Shown here piece after piece: positions 31,429 through 45,380 of a DNA stretch of 64,000 bases. Numbering within the stretch: position 1 is the stretch's first letter; each line of letters begins with the position of its first letter. The DNA comes from Actinomycetes bacterium. Its GTDB lineage: Bacteria > Actinomycetota > Acidimicrobiia > Acidimicrobiales > RAAP-2. The stretch covers positions 1 through 64,000 of the forward strand of contig JAJYBR010000003.1 of assembly GCA_021778895.1 (NCBI GenBank). The letters are read 5' to 3'. The notes beneath the pieces are model-generated. The model made no database searches. It saw only the letters and a program-made list of their open reading frames with translations, and was not told the DNA's origin. The translations under genes were made by a program, and so were the position numbers.

Positions 31429-32342
31429 GGTGCGACCGCCACCCAGGCGCCGAGGAGCCGGTCCACGCCTTCGGTCCACGGCGGCAGGCTCGTCCAGCGG
31501 GCCCGCCACTTCGCGGTGTCGAGGTCGCTGCGCGTCGGGCGCGGCGCCAGCGGGGGCGGCTCGAGCTCGCCGGTGGTGATCGCGGTGGCGAATCCCTCGT
31601 CGCGCCCGAACCACCCGCCGACGAAGCGGGCCAACTCGTACCACGTCAGCGACTCGGCGTTGGCGACGTGCCAGAGCCCGCCCGGACGCTCGCGGACCAG
31701 CGTCACCAGGGCGCGCGCGAGGTCCGCGGCCACGGTGACGGTCCCGCGCTGGTCGTCGACGAAGCGGACCGGCTGGCCGTCGCGGGCCCGCTGGGCGATG
31801 ACGTGCACCACGCTGCGCCCGCGAACTCCCATGACCCACGAGGTGCGCACCACGGTGTCGCTGGGACGGCACCGCCGCTCCCCCAACCACTTGGAGATGC
31901 CGTAGACGCTGCGCGGATGCGGGGCGTCGGTCTCCCCGTAGGCCCGTGTCGCCCGCCCGTCGAAGACGTAGTCGGTCGAGACGGCGATCAGGTGGGCACC
32001 CGCGTCGGCACACGCGTCGCTGAGGTGACCGGTGCCGTCCGCGTTGACCGCGATGCAGGTCGCGACGTCGCGCTCGGCCCGGTCGACGGCGGTGTAGGCG
32101 GCGAGGTGGACGACCACGTCGGGGGAATGCATCGCGATCATCGCGGCGACCGCGTCGCGGTCGGTAACGTCGAGGTCCTGGTGAGTGAGGGCCACGACGG
32201 CGAACTCGCCGCGGCTGACTGGCCGCTGGTCCGGCTGGAAACGCACGTCCTCCCCGGGCACCGGGGCACCAGCCAGCATGTCGACGAGATCACGTCCCAC
32301 CTGGCCTCCCGCCCCGGTGACCACGACGCGCGTCGGCCTCAC
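31425..32342 (-). CDS. rfbD: dTDP-4-dehydrorhamnose reductase
   Basis: RVVVTGAGGQVGRDLVDML...HLAAYTAVDRAERD...STDYVFDGRATRAYGETDAPHPRSVYGISKWLGE; GTGA overlaps on both sides. Confidence 0.92.
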   Translation of the reverse strand: MRPTRVVVTGAGGQVGRDLVDMLAGAPVPGEDVRFQPDQRPVSRGEFAVVALTHQDLDVTDRDAVAAMIAMHSPDVVVHLAAYTAVDRAERDVATCIAVNADGTGHLSDACADAGAHLIAVSTDYVFDGRATRAYGETDAPHPRSVYGISKWLGERRCRPSDTVVRTSWVMGVRGRSVVHVIAQRARDGQPVRFVDDQRGTVTVAADLARALVTLVRERPGGLWHVANAESLTWYELARFVGGWFGRDEGFATAITTGELEPPPLAPRPTRSDLDTAKWRARWTSLPPWTEGVDRLLGAWVAVAP

Positions 32343-33076
32343 GAGACGTCCGCCCACCGCACGTGCGTGACGTCGCCGGCGGCCAGCACGCGGACGCCGT
32401 CCTCGGTATCCACGCGCAGGCGCCCCTCCTCGTCGACGCCGATCGCGCGCCCGACGAGGACCTGATCCGCCAGGTCCACCCGGACGTCACGCCCGATCGT
32501 GGCCAGGCCACGCTCGTACTCGGTGCGCAGCCGGTCCCGGCCCGCCACGTCGTCGAGAGCCGCCCGGCGCCGCTCCACACCCTCGAAGAGGAGGTCGCAG
32601 ACCGCGGCCGGCTCCAGGGTCACGCCCGCGCAGCGGCGCACGTCCGTCGCGCCGACCCCCGCCGGGTGGGCCGTCAGGTTGACCCCCAGCCCCACGACGA
32701 CGCCGACGGGATCAGTCTCCACGAGCTGGGCCAGCACGCCGCCCAGCTTCAGGTCCCCGACCAGGAGGTCGTTGGGCCACTTCAGGGACGGACGCACGCC
32801 CGCGAGCCGGGTCAGGGCGTCGCGCGCGGCCAGCGACACGATGGCGGTGGCCCACGACACGCCAGCCAGGCTGGCCGGCCGCAGCAGCAGGGAGACCAGG
32901 AGTGCGCTGCCGGGCTGCTCCTCCCAGGAGCGCCCCAGGCGGCCCCGGCCCTCGGTCTGGTGGTAGGTGAGGACGGCGCGCCCCTCGGGCACACCCTGGC
33001 GAGCCTCCGCGGCCAACCAGGCATTGGTCGATCCCAGGGACTCGACGATCTCCAGGCGCCAGGTGATCGATGCCAT
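32339..33076 (-). CDS. birA: Biotin-[acetyl-CoA-carboxylase] ligase
   Basis: TEGRGRLGRSWEEQPGSALLVSLLLRP...LKWPNDLLVGDLKLGGVLAQ...VVGLGVNL. Confidence 0.95.
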   Translation of the reverse strand: MASITWRLEIVESLGSTNAWLAAEARQGVPEGRAVLTYHQTEGRGRLGRSWEEQPGSALLVSLLLRPASLAGVSWATAIVSLAARDALTRLAGVRPSLKWPNDLLVGDLKLGGVLAQLVETDPVGVVVGLGVNLTAHPAGVGATDVRRCAGVTLEPAAVCDLLFEGVERRRAALDDVAGRDRLRTEYERGLATIGRDVRVDLADQVLVGRAIGVDEEGRLRVDTEDGVRVLAAGDVTHVRWADVS

Positions 33077-33138
33077 GGTTCGACTCTACGATCCGGGGGC
33101 CAGTGGTAGAACTTATCGATGCCGGGACGGAGGATCGA

Positions 33139-34884
33139 GTGCTGAACAAGGTCGTCATCGCCAACCGGGGTGAGATCGCCGTTCGCGTCGCGCGGACCTG
33201 CCGCGAGTTGGGGGTCGCCACCGTGGCGGTGTACTCCGAGCTCGACCGCAACGCACTGCACGTGCGCCTGGCCGACGAGGCGTACGCCCTGGGGGGCTCG
33301 ACGGCTGCCGAGAGCTACCTCAACACCGAGGCGATCCTCGCGATCATCGAGCGCAGCGGCGCCGACGGCGTCCACCCGGGTTACGGGTTCTTCTCGGAGA
33401 ACACCGACTTCGCCCGCGCCATCACCCAGCGGGGCGTGACCTTCATCGGTCCGCCTCCGGAGGCGATCGAGGTCATGGGGGACAAGATCTCGTCACGCCT
33501 GGCAGCCGAACGGGCCGGCGTCGCGGGGGTCCCGGGCCGCAGCGAGGTCCTGACGTCACCCGACGAGGTCGTCGAGTTCGGCGAGACCCACGGGTGGCCG
33601 GTGGCGATCAAGGCGGCCTACGGCGGCGGCGGGCGCGGCATGCGCGTCGTCGCGGGCCGGGATCAGGCGGCCGAGGCGCTCGAGAGCGCTCAGCGCGAGG
33701 CCCAGAGCTACTTCGGCCGCCCCGAGTGCTACGTCGAGCGCTACCTGACCTGGCCCCGGCACATCGAGATGCAGGTGCTGGCCGACAGCCACGGCCACAC
33801 CCTCTGGCTCGGCGAGCGCGACTGCTCCTCCCAGCGCCGCCACCAGAAGCTCATCGAGGAGTCACCGGCGGCCAACTTCCCCGACGAGGTGCGCCAGGCC
33901 ATGGGCGAGGCAGCGGTGCGCGTCTCGGAGGCCTGCGGGTACGTGAACGCGGGCACCGTCGAGTTCCTGTACCAAGACGGCGAGTTCTACTTCCTGGAGA
34001 TGAACACCCGTCTCCAGGTCGAGCACCCGGTGACCGAGCTGGTGACGGGACTCGACCTCGTCGAGTGGCAACTCCGCATCGCCAGCGGCGAGTCCCTGCC
34101 CTTCACCCAGGAGAGCATCCACCGCTCCGGTCACGCCATCGAGGTGCGGATCAACGCCGAGGACCCCGCGGGCGGCCGCTTCATCCCCTCGCCCGGGGCG
34201 ATCACGACCTTCACCGCACCGGCCGGGCCCGGTGTCCGCCTCGACGCCGGCTACGGCCCGGGCGACGAGGTGTCCCAGTACTACGACAACCTGATCGCCA
34301 AGCTCGTGGTCTGGGCGCCAGACCGGGAGCGCGCCCGCCTGCGCCTGCTGCGGGCCATCGAGGAGACGGACATCCGGGGGGTCGCGACGACGCTGCCCGC
34401 CGACGTGGTCATCCTCTCGGACCCCGACTTCATCGCGGGCACGCACTCGACCAAGTGGGTGGAGGAGAGCCTGGACTTCTCGGGCATCGCGACCGGGCCG
34501 AACGATCAAGCACCGGAGGATCCCCGGGTCCGCCGCGACGTGGTCGCCGAGGTCGACGGCCGCCGGGTGAGCGTGGCGCTCTGGCTGGACGGCGCCGTCG
34601 CGGGCGCCCCGGTCGCCACCACTTCCGCGCGAGCTCGCCGGGGCCACCCCTCGAACGTCGTGGGCAGCGGGTCGGGCACGGTGCGGGTGCCCATGCAGGG
34701 CACGATCGTCAAGGTGGCCGTCCAGGTCGACCAGGAAGTCCACGCCGGCGACACGATCGTGGTGCTCGAGGCAATGAAGATGGAGAACGCAGTCACGTCG
34801 GAGCGCGACGGCGTTGTCACCTCCATCTCGGTCAAGCCGGGCGACGCCGTCTCGGCCGGCGACGTGGTCGCGCAGGTGGAATGA
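33139..34884 (+). CDS. Acetyl/propionyl-CoA carboxylase alpha subunit (biotin carboxylase + BCCP)
   Basis: GTG with GGAGG RBS; VLNKVVIANRGEIAVRVARTCRELG...EMNTRLQVEHPVTE...C-terminal VLEAMKMENAV biotinylation motif. Confidence 0.96.
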   Translation: MLNKVVIANRGEIAVRVARTCRELGVATVAVYSELDRNALHVRLADEAYALGGSTAAESYLNTEAILAIIERSGADGVHPGYGFFSENTDFARAITQRGVTFIGPPPEAIEVMGDKISSRLAAERAGVAGVPGRSEVLTSPDEVVEFGETHGWPVAIKAAYGGGGRGMRVVAGRDQAAEALESAQREAQSYFGRPECYVERYLTWPRHIEMQVLADSHGHTLWLGERDCSSQRRHQKLIEESPAANFPDEVRQAMGEAAVRVSEACGYVNAGTVEFLYQDGEFYFLEMNTRLQVEHPVTELVTGLDLVEWQLRIASGESLPFTQESIHRSGHAIEVRINAEDPAGGRFIPSPGAITTFTAPAGPGVRLDAGYGPGDEVSQYYDNLIAKLVVWAPDRERARLRLLRAIEETDIRGVATTLPADVVILSDPDFIAGTHSTKWVEESLDFSGIATGPNDQAPEDPRVRRDVVAEVDGRRVSVALWLDGAVAGAPVATTSARARRGHPSNVVGSGSGTVRVPMQGTIVKVAVQVDQEVHAGDTIVVLEAMKMENAVTSERDGVVTSISVKPGDAVSAGDVVAQVE

Positions 34885-36038
34885 GCACCCGCGAGGACGC
34901 CGCCGCCGCGATCCGCGACGCTGAGGCCCAGCTGCTCGACCTGAGTCGATTCGTCCACGCCCATCCCGAGCTCGGCTACCAGGAGCACGAGAGCGCCGAG
35001 GCCGTGGCGTCCCTCGCCGAGCGCTTCGGCTTCACGGTCGAGCGCGGGGCCGCGGGCCTGCCCACGGCCTTTCGTGCACGCTTCGGCTCGGGCCGCCTCC
35101 ACGTCGCGCTGTGCGCCGAGTACGACGCCCTGCCGGCGGTGGGCCACGCCTGCGGCCACAACATCATCGCCGCTGCCTCGCTCGGAGCCGCCGTGGGCCT
35201 GGCCCGCGTCGCCGACGAGTTGGACCTGACGGTCGACCTGCTCGGGACGCCCTCGGAAGAGGGTGGAGGCGGCAAGATCGACCTCCTCGAGGCCGGCTAC
35301 TTCGACGGCGTGGACTTCGCCATGATGGTGCACCCCTGGCCCGAGGACCGTCTCGACGCGGCCTGCCTGGCTGTCGACCACCTCGAGGTGACCTACCACG
35401 GGCGCGAGGCCCACGCGTCAGCCGCCCCCTGGGAGGGCATCAACGCGGTCGACGCCCTCACCATTGCGCAGGTGGCGCTCGGCCTGCTGCGCCAGCAGCT
35501 GCCGCCGGGCGACCAGGTGCACGGCTTCGTCGTCGAGGGCGGCAGCGCCGCCAACATCATCCCGGCGCGTGCCGTGGCCCAGTTCATGTGCCGCTCGGTC
35601 ACCGCGGAGCGGCTCGATGCGCTGCGGGACCGGGTCGACGCGTGCCTCCGGGCCGGCGCCTTGGCCACGGGGGCCACTCTCGACGTGCGCACCCTGGGCC
35701 ACCGCTTCTCCCACATGGCGAGCGACCTCGAGATCCTGGCCCACTACCGCCGCGCCGCCGAGTCCCAGGGTCGCGCCTTCGCGCTTGACGACGCGGGTGC
35801 CCCGCGGCCCACGCTGTCCACCGACATGGCCAACGTCTCCCTCGCGGTGCCCGCGATCCACCCGCTCATCGGCATCGAGACGCGGGGTGCGGTCAACCAC
35901 CAGCCCGAGTTCGCCGCGGCGTGCCTGGGCCCCGACGCCGAGCAGGCAGTCCTCGACGGCGCGATCTCCCTGGCCCTGACAGCCATCGCCGTCGCCGGGG
36001 ACGCGCCGCTGCGCCAGAGACTGGAGGAGACCTCATGA
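34881..36038 (+). CDS. M20 family metallopeptidase/amidohydrolase
   Basis: HAHPELGYQEHESAEAV...VGHACGHNIIAAASLGAAVGL...GTPSEEGGGGKIDLLEAGYF; ATGA overlap with upstream gene. Confidence 0.92.
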   Translation: MSTREDAAAAIRDAEAQLLDLSRFVHAHPELGYQEHESAEAVASLAERFGFTVERGAAGLPTAFRARFGSGRLHVALCAEYDALPAVGHACGHNIIAAASLGAAVGLARVADELDLTVDLLGTPSEEGGGGKIDLLEAGYFDGVDFAMMVHPWPEDRLDAACLAVDHLEVTYHGREAHASAAPWEGINAVDALTIAQVALGLLRQQLPPGDQVHGFVVEGGSAANIIPARAVAQFMCRSVTAERLDALRDRVDACLRAGALATGATLDVRTLGHRFSHMASDLEILAHYRRAAESQGRAFALDDAGAPRPTLSTDMANVSLAVPAIHPLIGIETRGAVNHQPEFAAACLGPDAEQAVLDGAISLALTAIAVAGDAPLRQRLEETS

Positions 36039-36328
36039 TCATCGAGCACGCCGTGCTGCACGTCGCGCCGGACCGAGCCGCCGAGTTCGCGCTGGCCCTG
36101 CGCACCGCCTTCCCCATCATCGAGTCCGCTCCGGGCTGCCACGGCGCCGAGGTGCGCGTCCAGCACGAGGACCCGTCGGTCTGCCTGCTCACCGTCCAGT
36201 GGGATTCGGTCGAGGCGCACCAGGCCTTTCGCGCATCCGAGCTCTTCGAGCGCTGGCGGGCCGCGACGCACCACTTCTACTCGACGCCGCCCGAGGTCAC
36301 CCACTTCTTGGCCCCCATCGCGCGCTGA
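36035..36328 (+). CDS. Antibiotic biosynthesis monooxygenase (ABM) family protein
   Basis: MIIEHAVLHVAPDRAAEFALALRTAFPIIESAPGCHGAEVR...WDSVEAHQAFRAS. Confidence 0.82.
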   Translation: MIIEHAVLHVAPDRAAEFALALRTAFPIIESAPGCHGAEVRVQHEDPSVCLLTVQWDSVEAHQAFRASELFERWRAATHHFYSTPPEVTHFLAPIAR

Positions 36329-36330
36329 GG

Positions 36331-37911
<1,581 letters not shown>

Positions 37912-37952
37912 GGACCGTAGATTACGAGATCGTGCTGGGTGCCCGGGGCGGG

Positions 37953-39128
37953 TCAGGAACCGGCGGCCACCACGGGGACGTGCGGCATGCACAGGTCGTC
38001 GTACTCGGCGATCTGGATCGGACCGGCGTCGTCGCCGCACACCGGGCACGACGGGTCGCGCCGGACCTTGTAGGTGCGAAAGCTCTGGTCCAGCGAGTCG
38101 TAGGTCAGCAGCCGGCCGACCAGGGGCTCGCCCAGCCCGAGGAGCAGCTTGATCGCCTCGACCGCCTGGAGGGAGCCCACGATGCCCGGCAGGACGCCGA
38201 GGACTCCGGCCTCGGCGCAGCTGGGCGCCAGCTCCGGCGGCGGCGGCTCGGGGATCATGCACCGGTAGCAGGGCCCGACGTAGGGGCTGAAGATCGTCAC
38301 CTGGCCGTCGAAGCGGAAGATCGAGCCGTGCACCACCGGGATGCGCAACAGGAGGGAGGCGTCGTTGACGAGGTAGCGAGTCGGGAAGTTGTCGGTCCCG
38401 TCGACGATGACGTCGTAGCCGTTCAGGATGTCGAGCACGTTGTCGGCGCCGAGACGCGTGTCATAGGTGCGGACCTCGACGTCGGGGTTCAACGCGGTGA
38501 TCGTCTCGCGCGCGCTGTCCACCTTGCGCTGCCCGACGCGGTCCACGTTGTGCAGGATCTGGCGCTGCAGGTTCGACTCGTCGACGACATCCATGTCGAT
38601 CACGCCGATCGTGCCGACGCCGGCGGCCGCGAGGTACAGGGCCGCTGGTGAACCCAGCCCGCCGGCACCCAGCAGCAGCACGCGTGAGTCGAGCAGCCGC
38701 AGCTGGCCCTCCTCGCCCACCTCGGGCAGCAGCAGGTGCCGGCTGTAACGGTGGCGCTGGCTGGGCGTCAGGGTGCGGGGCTGGCGCCACGGGAGCCCCT
38801 CGTCCTTCCACCGATTGAACCCGCCGACGATGGACACGACGTCGCGGTAGCCGAGCTCCTGGAGGGTCTGGGCCGCGAAGACCGAGCGGATGCCGCCCGC
38901 GCAGAACACGGCGATGGGAGCACCCTTGTCGTTCAGCCGGCCTTCGACCGAGAATTCCAGCGTGCCGCGAGGGATGTGCACGGCTCCGGGCACGGATCCT
39001 TGCTCGTACTCGTCGGGCTCGCGCACGTCGAGCAGGGTCCAGTGGTCGAGCCCCGCCGCCACTTCGTGCGGGGCCATCTCGCGCACGCGCTCCTTGGCCG
39101 CGTCCAGCAGGTCCCGGGGCGTGCTCAT
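37953..39128 (-). CDS. ThiF/MoeB-family adenylyltransferase with N-terminal rhodanese domain (MoeZ-like)
   Basis: N-term [24 protein letters not shown]...[16 protein letters not shown]; then [46 protein letters not shown] and two Zn CxxC pairs. Confidence 0.93.
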   Translation of the reverse strand: MSTPRDLLDAAKERVREMAPHEVAAGLDHWTLLDVREPDEYEQGSVPGAVHIPRGTLEFSVEGRLNDKGAPIAVFCAGGIRSVFAAQTLQELGYRDVVSIVGGFNRWKDEGLPWRQPRTLTPSQRHRYSRHLLLPEVGEEGQLRLLDSRVLLLGAGGLGSPAALYLAAAGVGTIGVIDMDVVDESNLQRQILHNVDRVGQRKVDSARETITALNPDVEVRTYDTRLGADNVLDILNGYDVIVDGTDNFPTRYLVNDASLLLRIPVVHGSIFRFDGQVTIFSPYVGPCYRCMIPEPPPPELAPSCAEAGVLGVLPGIVGSLQAVEAIKLLLGLGEPLVGRLLTYDSLDQSFRTYKVRRDPSCPVCGDDAGPIQIAEYDDLCMPHVPVVAAGS

Positions 39129-39193
39129 CGGTCCTCCATCTCGAGAATGCTAGTCGAGGGGTCGAAAATTGAGCCTGCGTGGTAGAAGGGGGC

Positions 39194-39811
39194 ATGGACG
39201 TGGCCCGCGCTCTGGCACGCCGCCGCATGGTCCGCTCCTTCGACGGGACCCCGGTCGATCCGGACATGCTCGACGGGCTCTGCGCGACGGCCCTGTGGGC
39301 ACCCACCGCCGGGAACTGCGCCGGCGTGCGCATGCACACCGTCTACGGCGCGGCCCGACCGGAGTTCTTCGCCCGCGCGACCGACGTCGCGTGGCGTGCT
39401 CGCTCGCCGCGCTACGCGGGCCTGTCCCGGGCCGGCGCGATCGTCGTGGTGACCTCGCGGCCCCAGGACTACGGCGCCCGCTACGGCGAGGCCGACAAGC
39501 GGGCCTCGGGCCTCGAGACCCTCGACGCGTGGCCCGTGCCGTACTGGCACGGTGACGCGGCCATGGCCACGATGGCGCTCCTCCTCCTGCTCGAGGAGTC
39601 CGGCTGGTCGGCCACGCTGTGGGGCGACTTCGGCCGCGCCGCGGGGCTGCTCGCGTGGCTCGGGGCCACCGACGAGACCCTCTTCGCCTCGGTTCTGGTG
39701 GGGCGTGACGACCACGGCGACCGCCGCTCGGCCAGCCTCGATCGTGCCGTGCCCGCGCGCCGCGACCGCGTCAGCCGCGTGGGGATGCCGCCTGACGCGC
39801 CACCTCGATGA
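39194..39811 (+). CDS. Nitroreductase family protein
   Basis: MDVARALARRRMVRSFDGTPVDPDMLDGLCATALWAPTAGNCAGVRMHTV. Confidence 0.87.
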   Translation: MDVARALARRRMVRSFDGTPVDPDMLDGLCATALWAPTAGNCAGVRMHTVYGAARPEFFARATDVAWRARSPRYAGLSRAGAIVVVTSRPQDYGARYGEADKRASGLETLDAWPVPYWHGDAAMATMALLLLLEESGWSATLWGDFGRAAGLLAWLGATDETLFASVLVGRDDHGDRRSASLDRAVPARRDRVSRVGMPPDAPPR

Positions 39812-41273
39812 GCGTGCGCATCGAGAAGGCCGTCCCCCCGCGCGGGATGTGGTGACGAGCGGCCGTCGCTCGCGCCGGCCCGGCGATGTCCAGGTGCGCC
39901 CAGGGCCGGCCGTGGACGAAGCGCTCGAGGAACAGAGCGGCCACGACGGCGCCGGCCGATCGTGCGGGTCCCGCCTCGACGTTCGAGATGTCGGCGACGT
40001 CGGAGTGCAGCCGCCCCCGGTAGCTGTCGACCAGGGGCAGGCGCCACAGCGGCTCGCCGCTCAGCTGGCTCGCCCGCTCGACGAGCTGGGCCACATCGTC
40101 GTCACTGGCGAACAGTGCGCCCACCTCGTCCCCGAGTGCCACCTTCTGGGCACCCGTCAAGGTGGCCACGTCGATGATCACGTCGGGTGCGAGCTCGGCG
40201 GCCAGGCTCAGCGCGTCGGCCAGGAGCAGGCGGCCCTCGGCGTCGGTGTTCAGGACCTCGATGCGCGAGCCGTCGCGAGCCACGACGACGTCACCGGGTC
40301 GCATCGAGGAGCCGCCCACCGCGTTCTCGGCCAGCGGCGCCAGGGCGGTGATGCGCAGGCGCAGTCCCAGCCGGCTGGCCACCGACGTCGTGCCCAGCAC
40401 GATGGCCGCCCCGGTCATGTCGGTCTTCTGCGTGCTCATCGACTCGGCAGGCTTGAGCGCAAGTCCGCCCGAGTCGAACGTGACCCCCTTGCCCACGAGC
40501 ACGAGGTGCGTGAGCGGCTCACCCGGCGCGGGATCGTAGGTCGCGCGCACCAGCCTCGTCGGCTGCGCCGACCCGGCGCCCACCGCCAAGAGGGCACCGA
40601 GCCGCTCGGCCCGGATCCGTGACTCGGTCCAGACCTCGACGCTGACGTGGGGATCCCCGCCCAGGCGCTCGACGGCCGCGTCCGCCAGCTCGCGCGGTCC
40701 GAGCACGTTGGCCGGGCTCTGGATCTGGTGACGGGCCCAGTCGACGCCCTCGGCCACGGTGTCGCCGGCCGCCACCGCTCGCGTGATCGCGTCGTGCTCG
40801 GGCACCGTCGGCAGGGGCGTGCCCCAGGGGAGCACGCCTAGCGACCGCACGCGGTCACCATCGGCGCGAAACGACGCCAGCGCGGCACCCTCGACCAGGG
40901 CGCGAGCGCGCTGCTCCAGGCGCTCGGGTTGCGCCGTGGGGACGAGGAGCACCAGATCGCCGTCGCCGCTGGCCCGCGCCGCCGCCGCGCCGGCGCGGCG
41001 ATAGCCCTCGGCGTCACCGGCCTGCGAGTCGACGACCACCAGGACGACCGTCGGGCCCGCGGCCGCGGGCCACACCAGGGCGCTGCCCACTCCTCCCGTG
41101 AGGCCGTGGCGTTCGGCCAGCCCACTGGGGAGCTCCGCGGGCACCGGCCACCCCGGGAATTCCTCGGCGAGCCCCGCCGGCAGCGCGACGGCACCGCCGC
41201 GCACTTCGACGGGCACGGCCACCGTTGGCCAGCCCCGCGCCTCGCTCCGCCCGATGACCCGACTCCGCAACAT
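39771..41273 (-). CDS. pepA: Leucyl aminopeptidase (M17)
   Basis: LVLVGKGVTFDSGGLALKPAESMSTQKTDMTGAAIVLG...NTDAEGRLLLADALSLAAEL. Confidence 0.95.
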   Translation of the reverse strand: MLRSRVIGRSEARGWPTVAVPVEVRGGAVALPAGLAEEFPGWPVPAELPSGLAERHGLTGGVGSALVWPAAAGPTVVLVVVDSQAGDAEGYRRAGAAAARASGDGDLVLLVPTAQPERLEQRARALVEGAALASFRADGDRVRSLGVLPWGTPLPTVPEHDAITRAVAAGDTVAEGVDWARHQIQSPANVLGPRELADAAVERLGGDPHVSVEVWTESRIRAERLGALLAVGAGSAQPTRLVRATYDPAPGEPLTHLVLVGKGVTFDSGGLALKPAESMSTQKTDMTGAAIVLGTTSVASRLGLRLRITALAPLAENAVGGSSMRPGDVVVARDGSRIEVLNTDAEGRLLLADALSLAAELAPDVIIDVATLTGAQKVALGDEVGALFASDDDVAQLVERASQLSGEPLWRLPLVDSYRGRLHSDVADISNVEAGPARSAGAVVAALFLERFVHGRPWAHLDIAGPARATAARHHIPRGGTAFSMRTLIEVARQAASPRG

Positions 41274-41274
41274 C

Positions 41275-41841
41275 TCAGCGCTCCTCTCGTGCCGTGCGGT
41301 GCTCGGGACCCTCGGCCCACCGGGCCATCGTCCACACGAGATCGCTCAGGCGATTCAGGTACTCGAGCACGTGGGTGCTCGGATCCACCCGGCCGACCGC
41401 CACGCGCTCGGCCCGTCGCACGACGGTGCGCGCCACGTCCAGGGCCGCCGCCACGCGGTCGTCGCCCGGGACGACGAACTCTGATGGCATGGGGAACTCA
41501 CTGGTCAGCGCGTCGATCTCCTCCTCGAGTCGGCGCACCATCTCGTCGGTGACCAGCGTTCGACCCGCGACGAGCTGGGGCCGCTTGGTGGCACTCGTGC
41601 CCACGTCAGCCATCAGGACCCACAGGTCCCGTTCGACCGACACGAGCAGGACGTCGAGGCGGCTTCCGCGCTCGCACCACGAGCGCGCCCAGCCGAGTGC
41701 GGCTTGGGCTTCGTCGACCGCGCCGTTGACCTCGATGGGATCCGCGTCCTTGCTCACGCGCCCACCCAGGTACAGCCCGGTCGTGCCGCCGTCGCCCCGC
41801 CGGGTGTAGATCCTCACCCTGGGAAGCGTAGTGACTGGCAC
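41275..41841 (-). CDS. PduO-type cob(I)yrinic acid a,c-diamide/cobalamin adenosyltransferase
   Basis: RIYTRRGDGGTTGLYLGGRVSKDADPIEVNGAVDEAQAALGWAR. Confidence 0.94.
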   Translation of the reverse strand: MPVTTLPRVRIYTRRGDGGTTGLYLGGRVSKDADPIEVNGAVDEAQAALGWARSWCERGSRLDVLLVSVERDLWVLMADVGTSATKRPQLVAGRTLVTDEMVRRLEEEIDALTSEFPMPSEFVVPGDDRVAAALDVARTVVRRAERVAVGRVDPSTHVLEYLNRLSDLVWTMARWAEGPEHRTAREER

Positions 41842-41863
41842 CCGGCCAGTAGCCTGACCCCAG

Positions 41864-45355
<3,492 letters not shown>

Positions 45356-45358
45356 CCC

Positions 45359-45375
45359 CCGCCCGCCGCGGGCGG
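45359..45375. terminator. Hairpin between convergent metH and lipB-lipA
   Basis: CCGCCCG-CCG-CGGGCGG in the 25-nt convergent intergenic gap. Confidence 0.4.
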
Positions 45376-45380
45376 TGCCG

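Noticed and set aside
41842-41863. Cobalamin riboswitch before metH
   Set aside because: Only 22 nt separate the divergent adenosyltransferase and metH starts, too short for a riboswitch.
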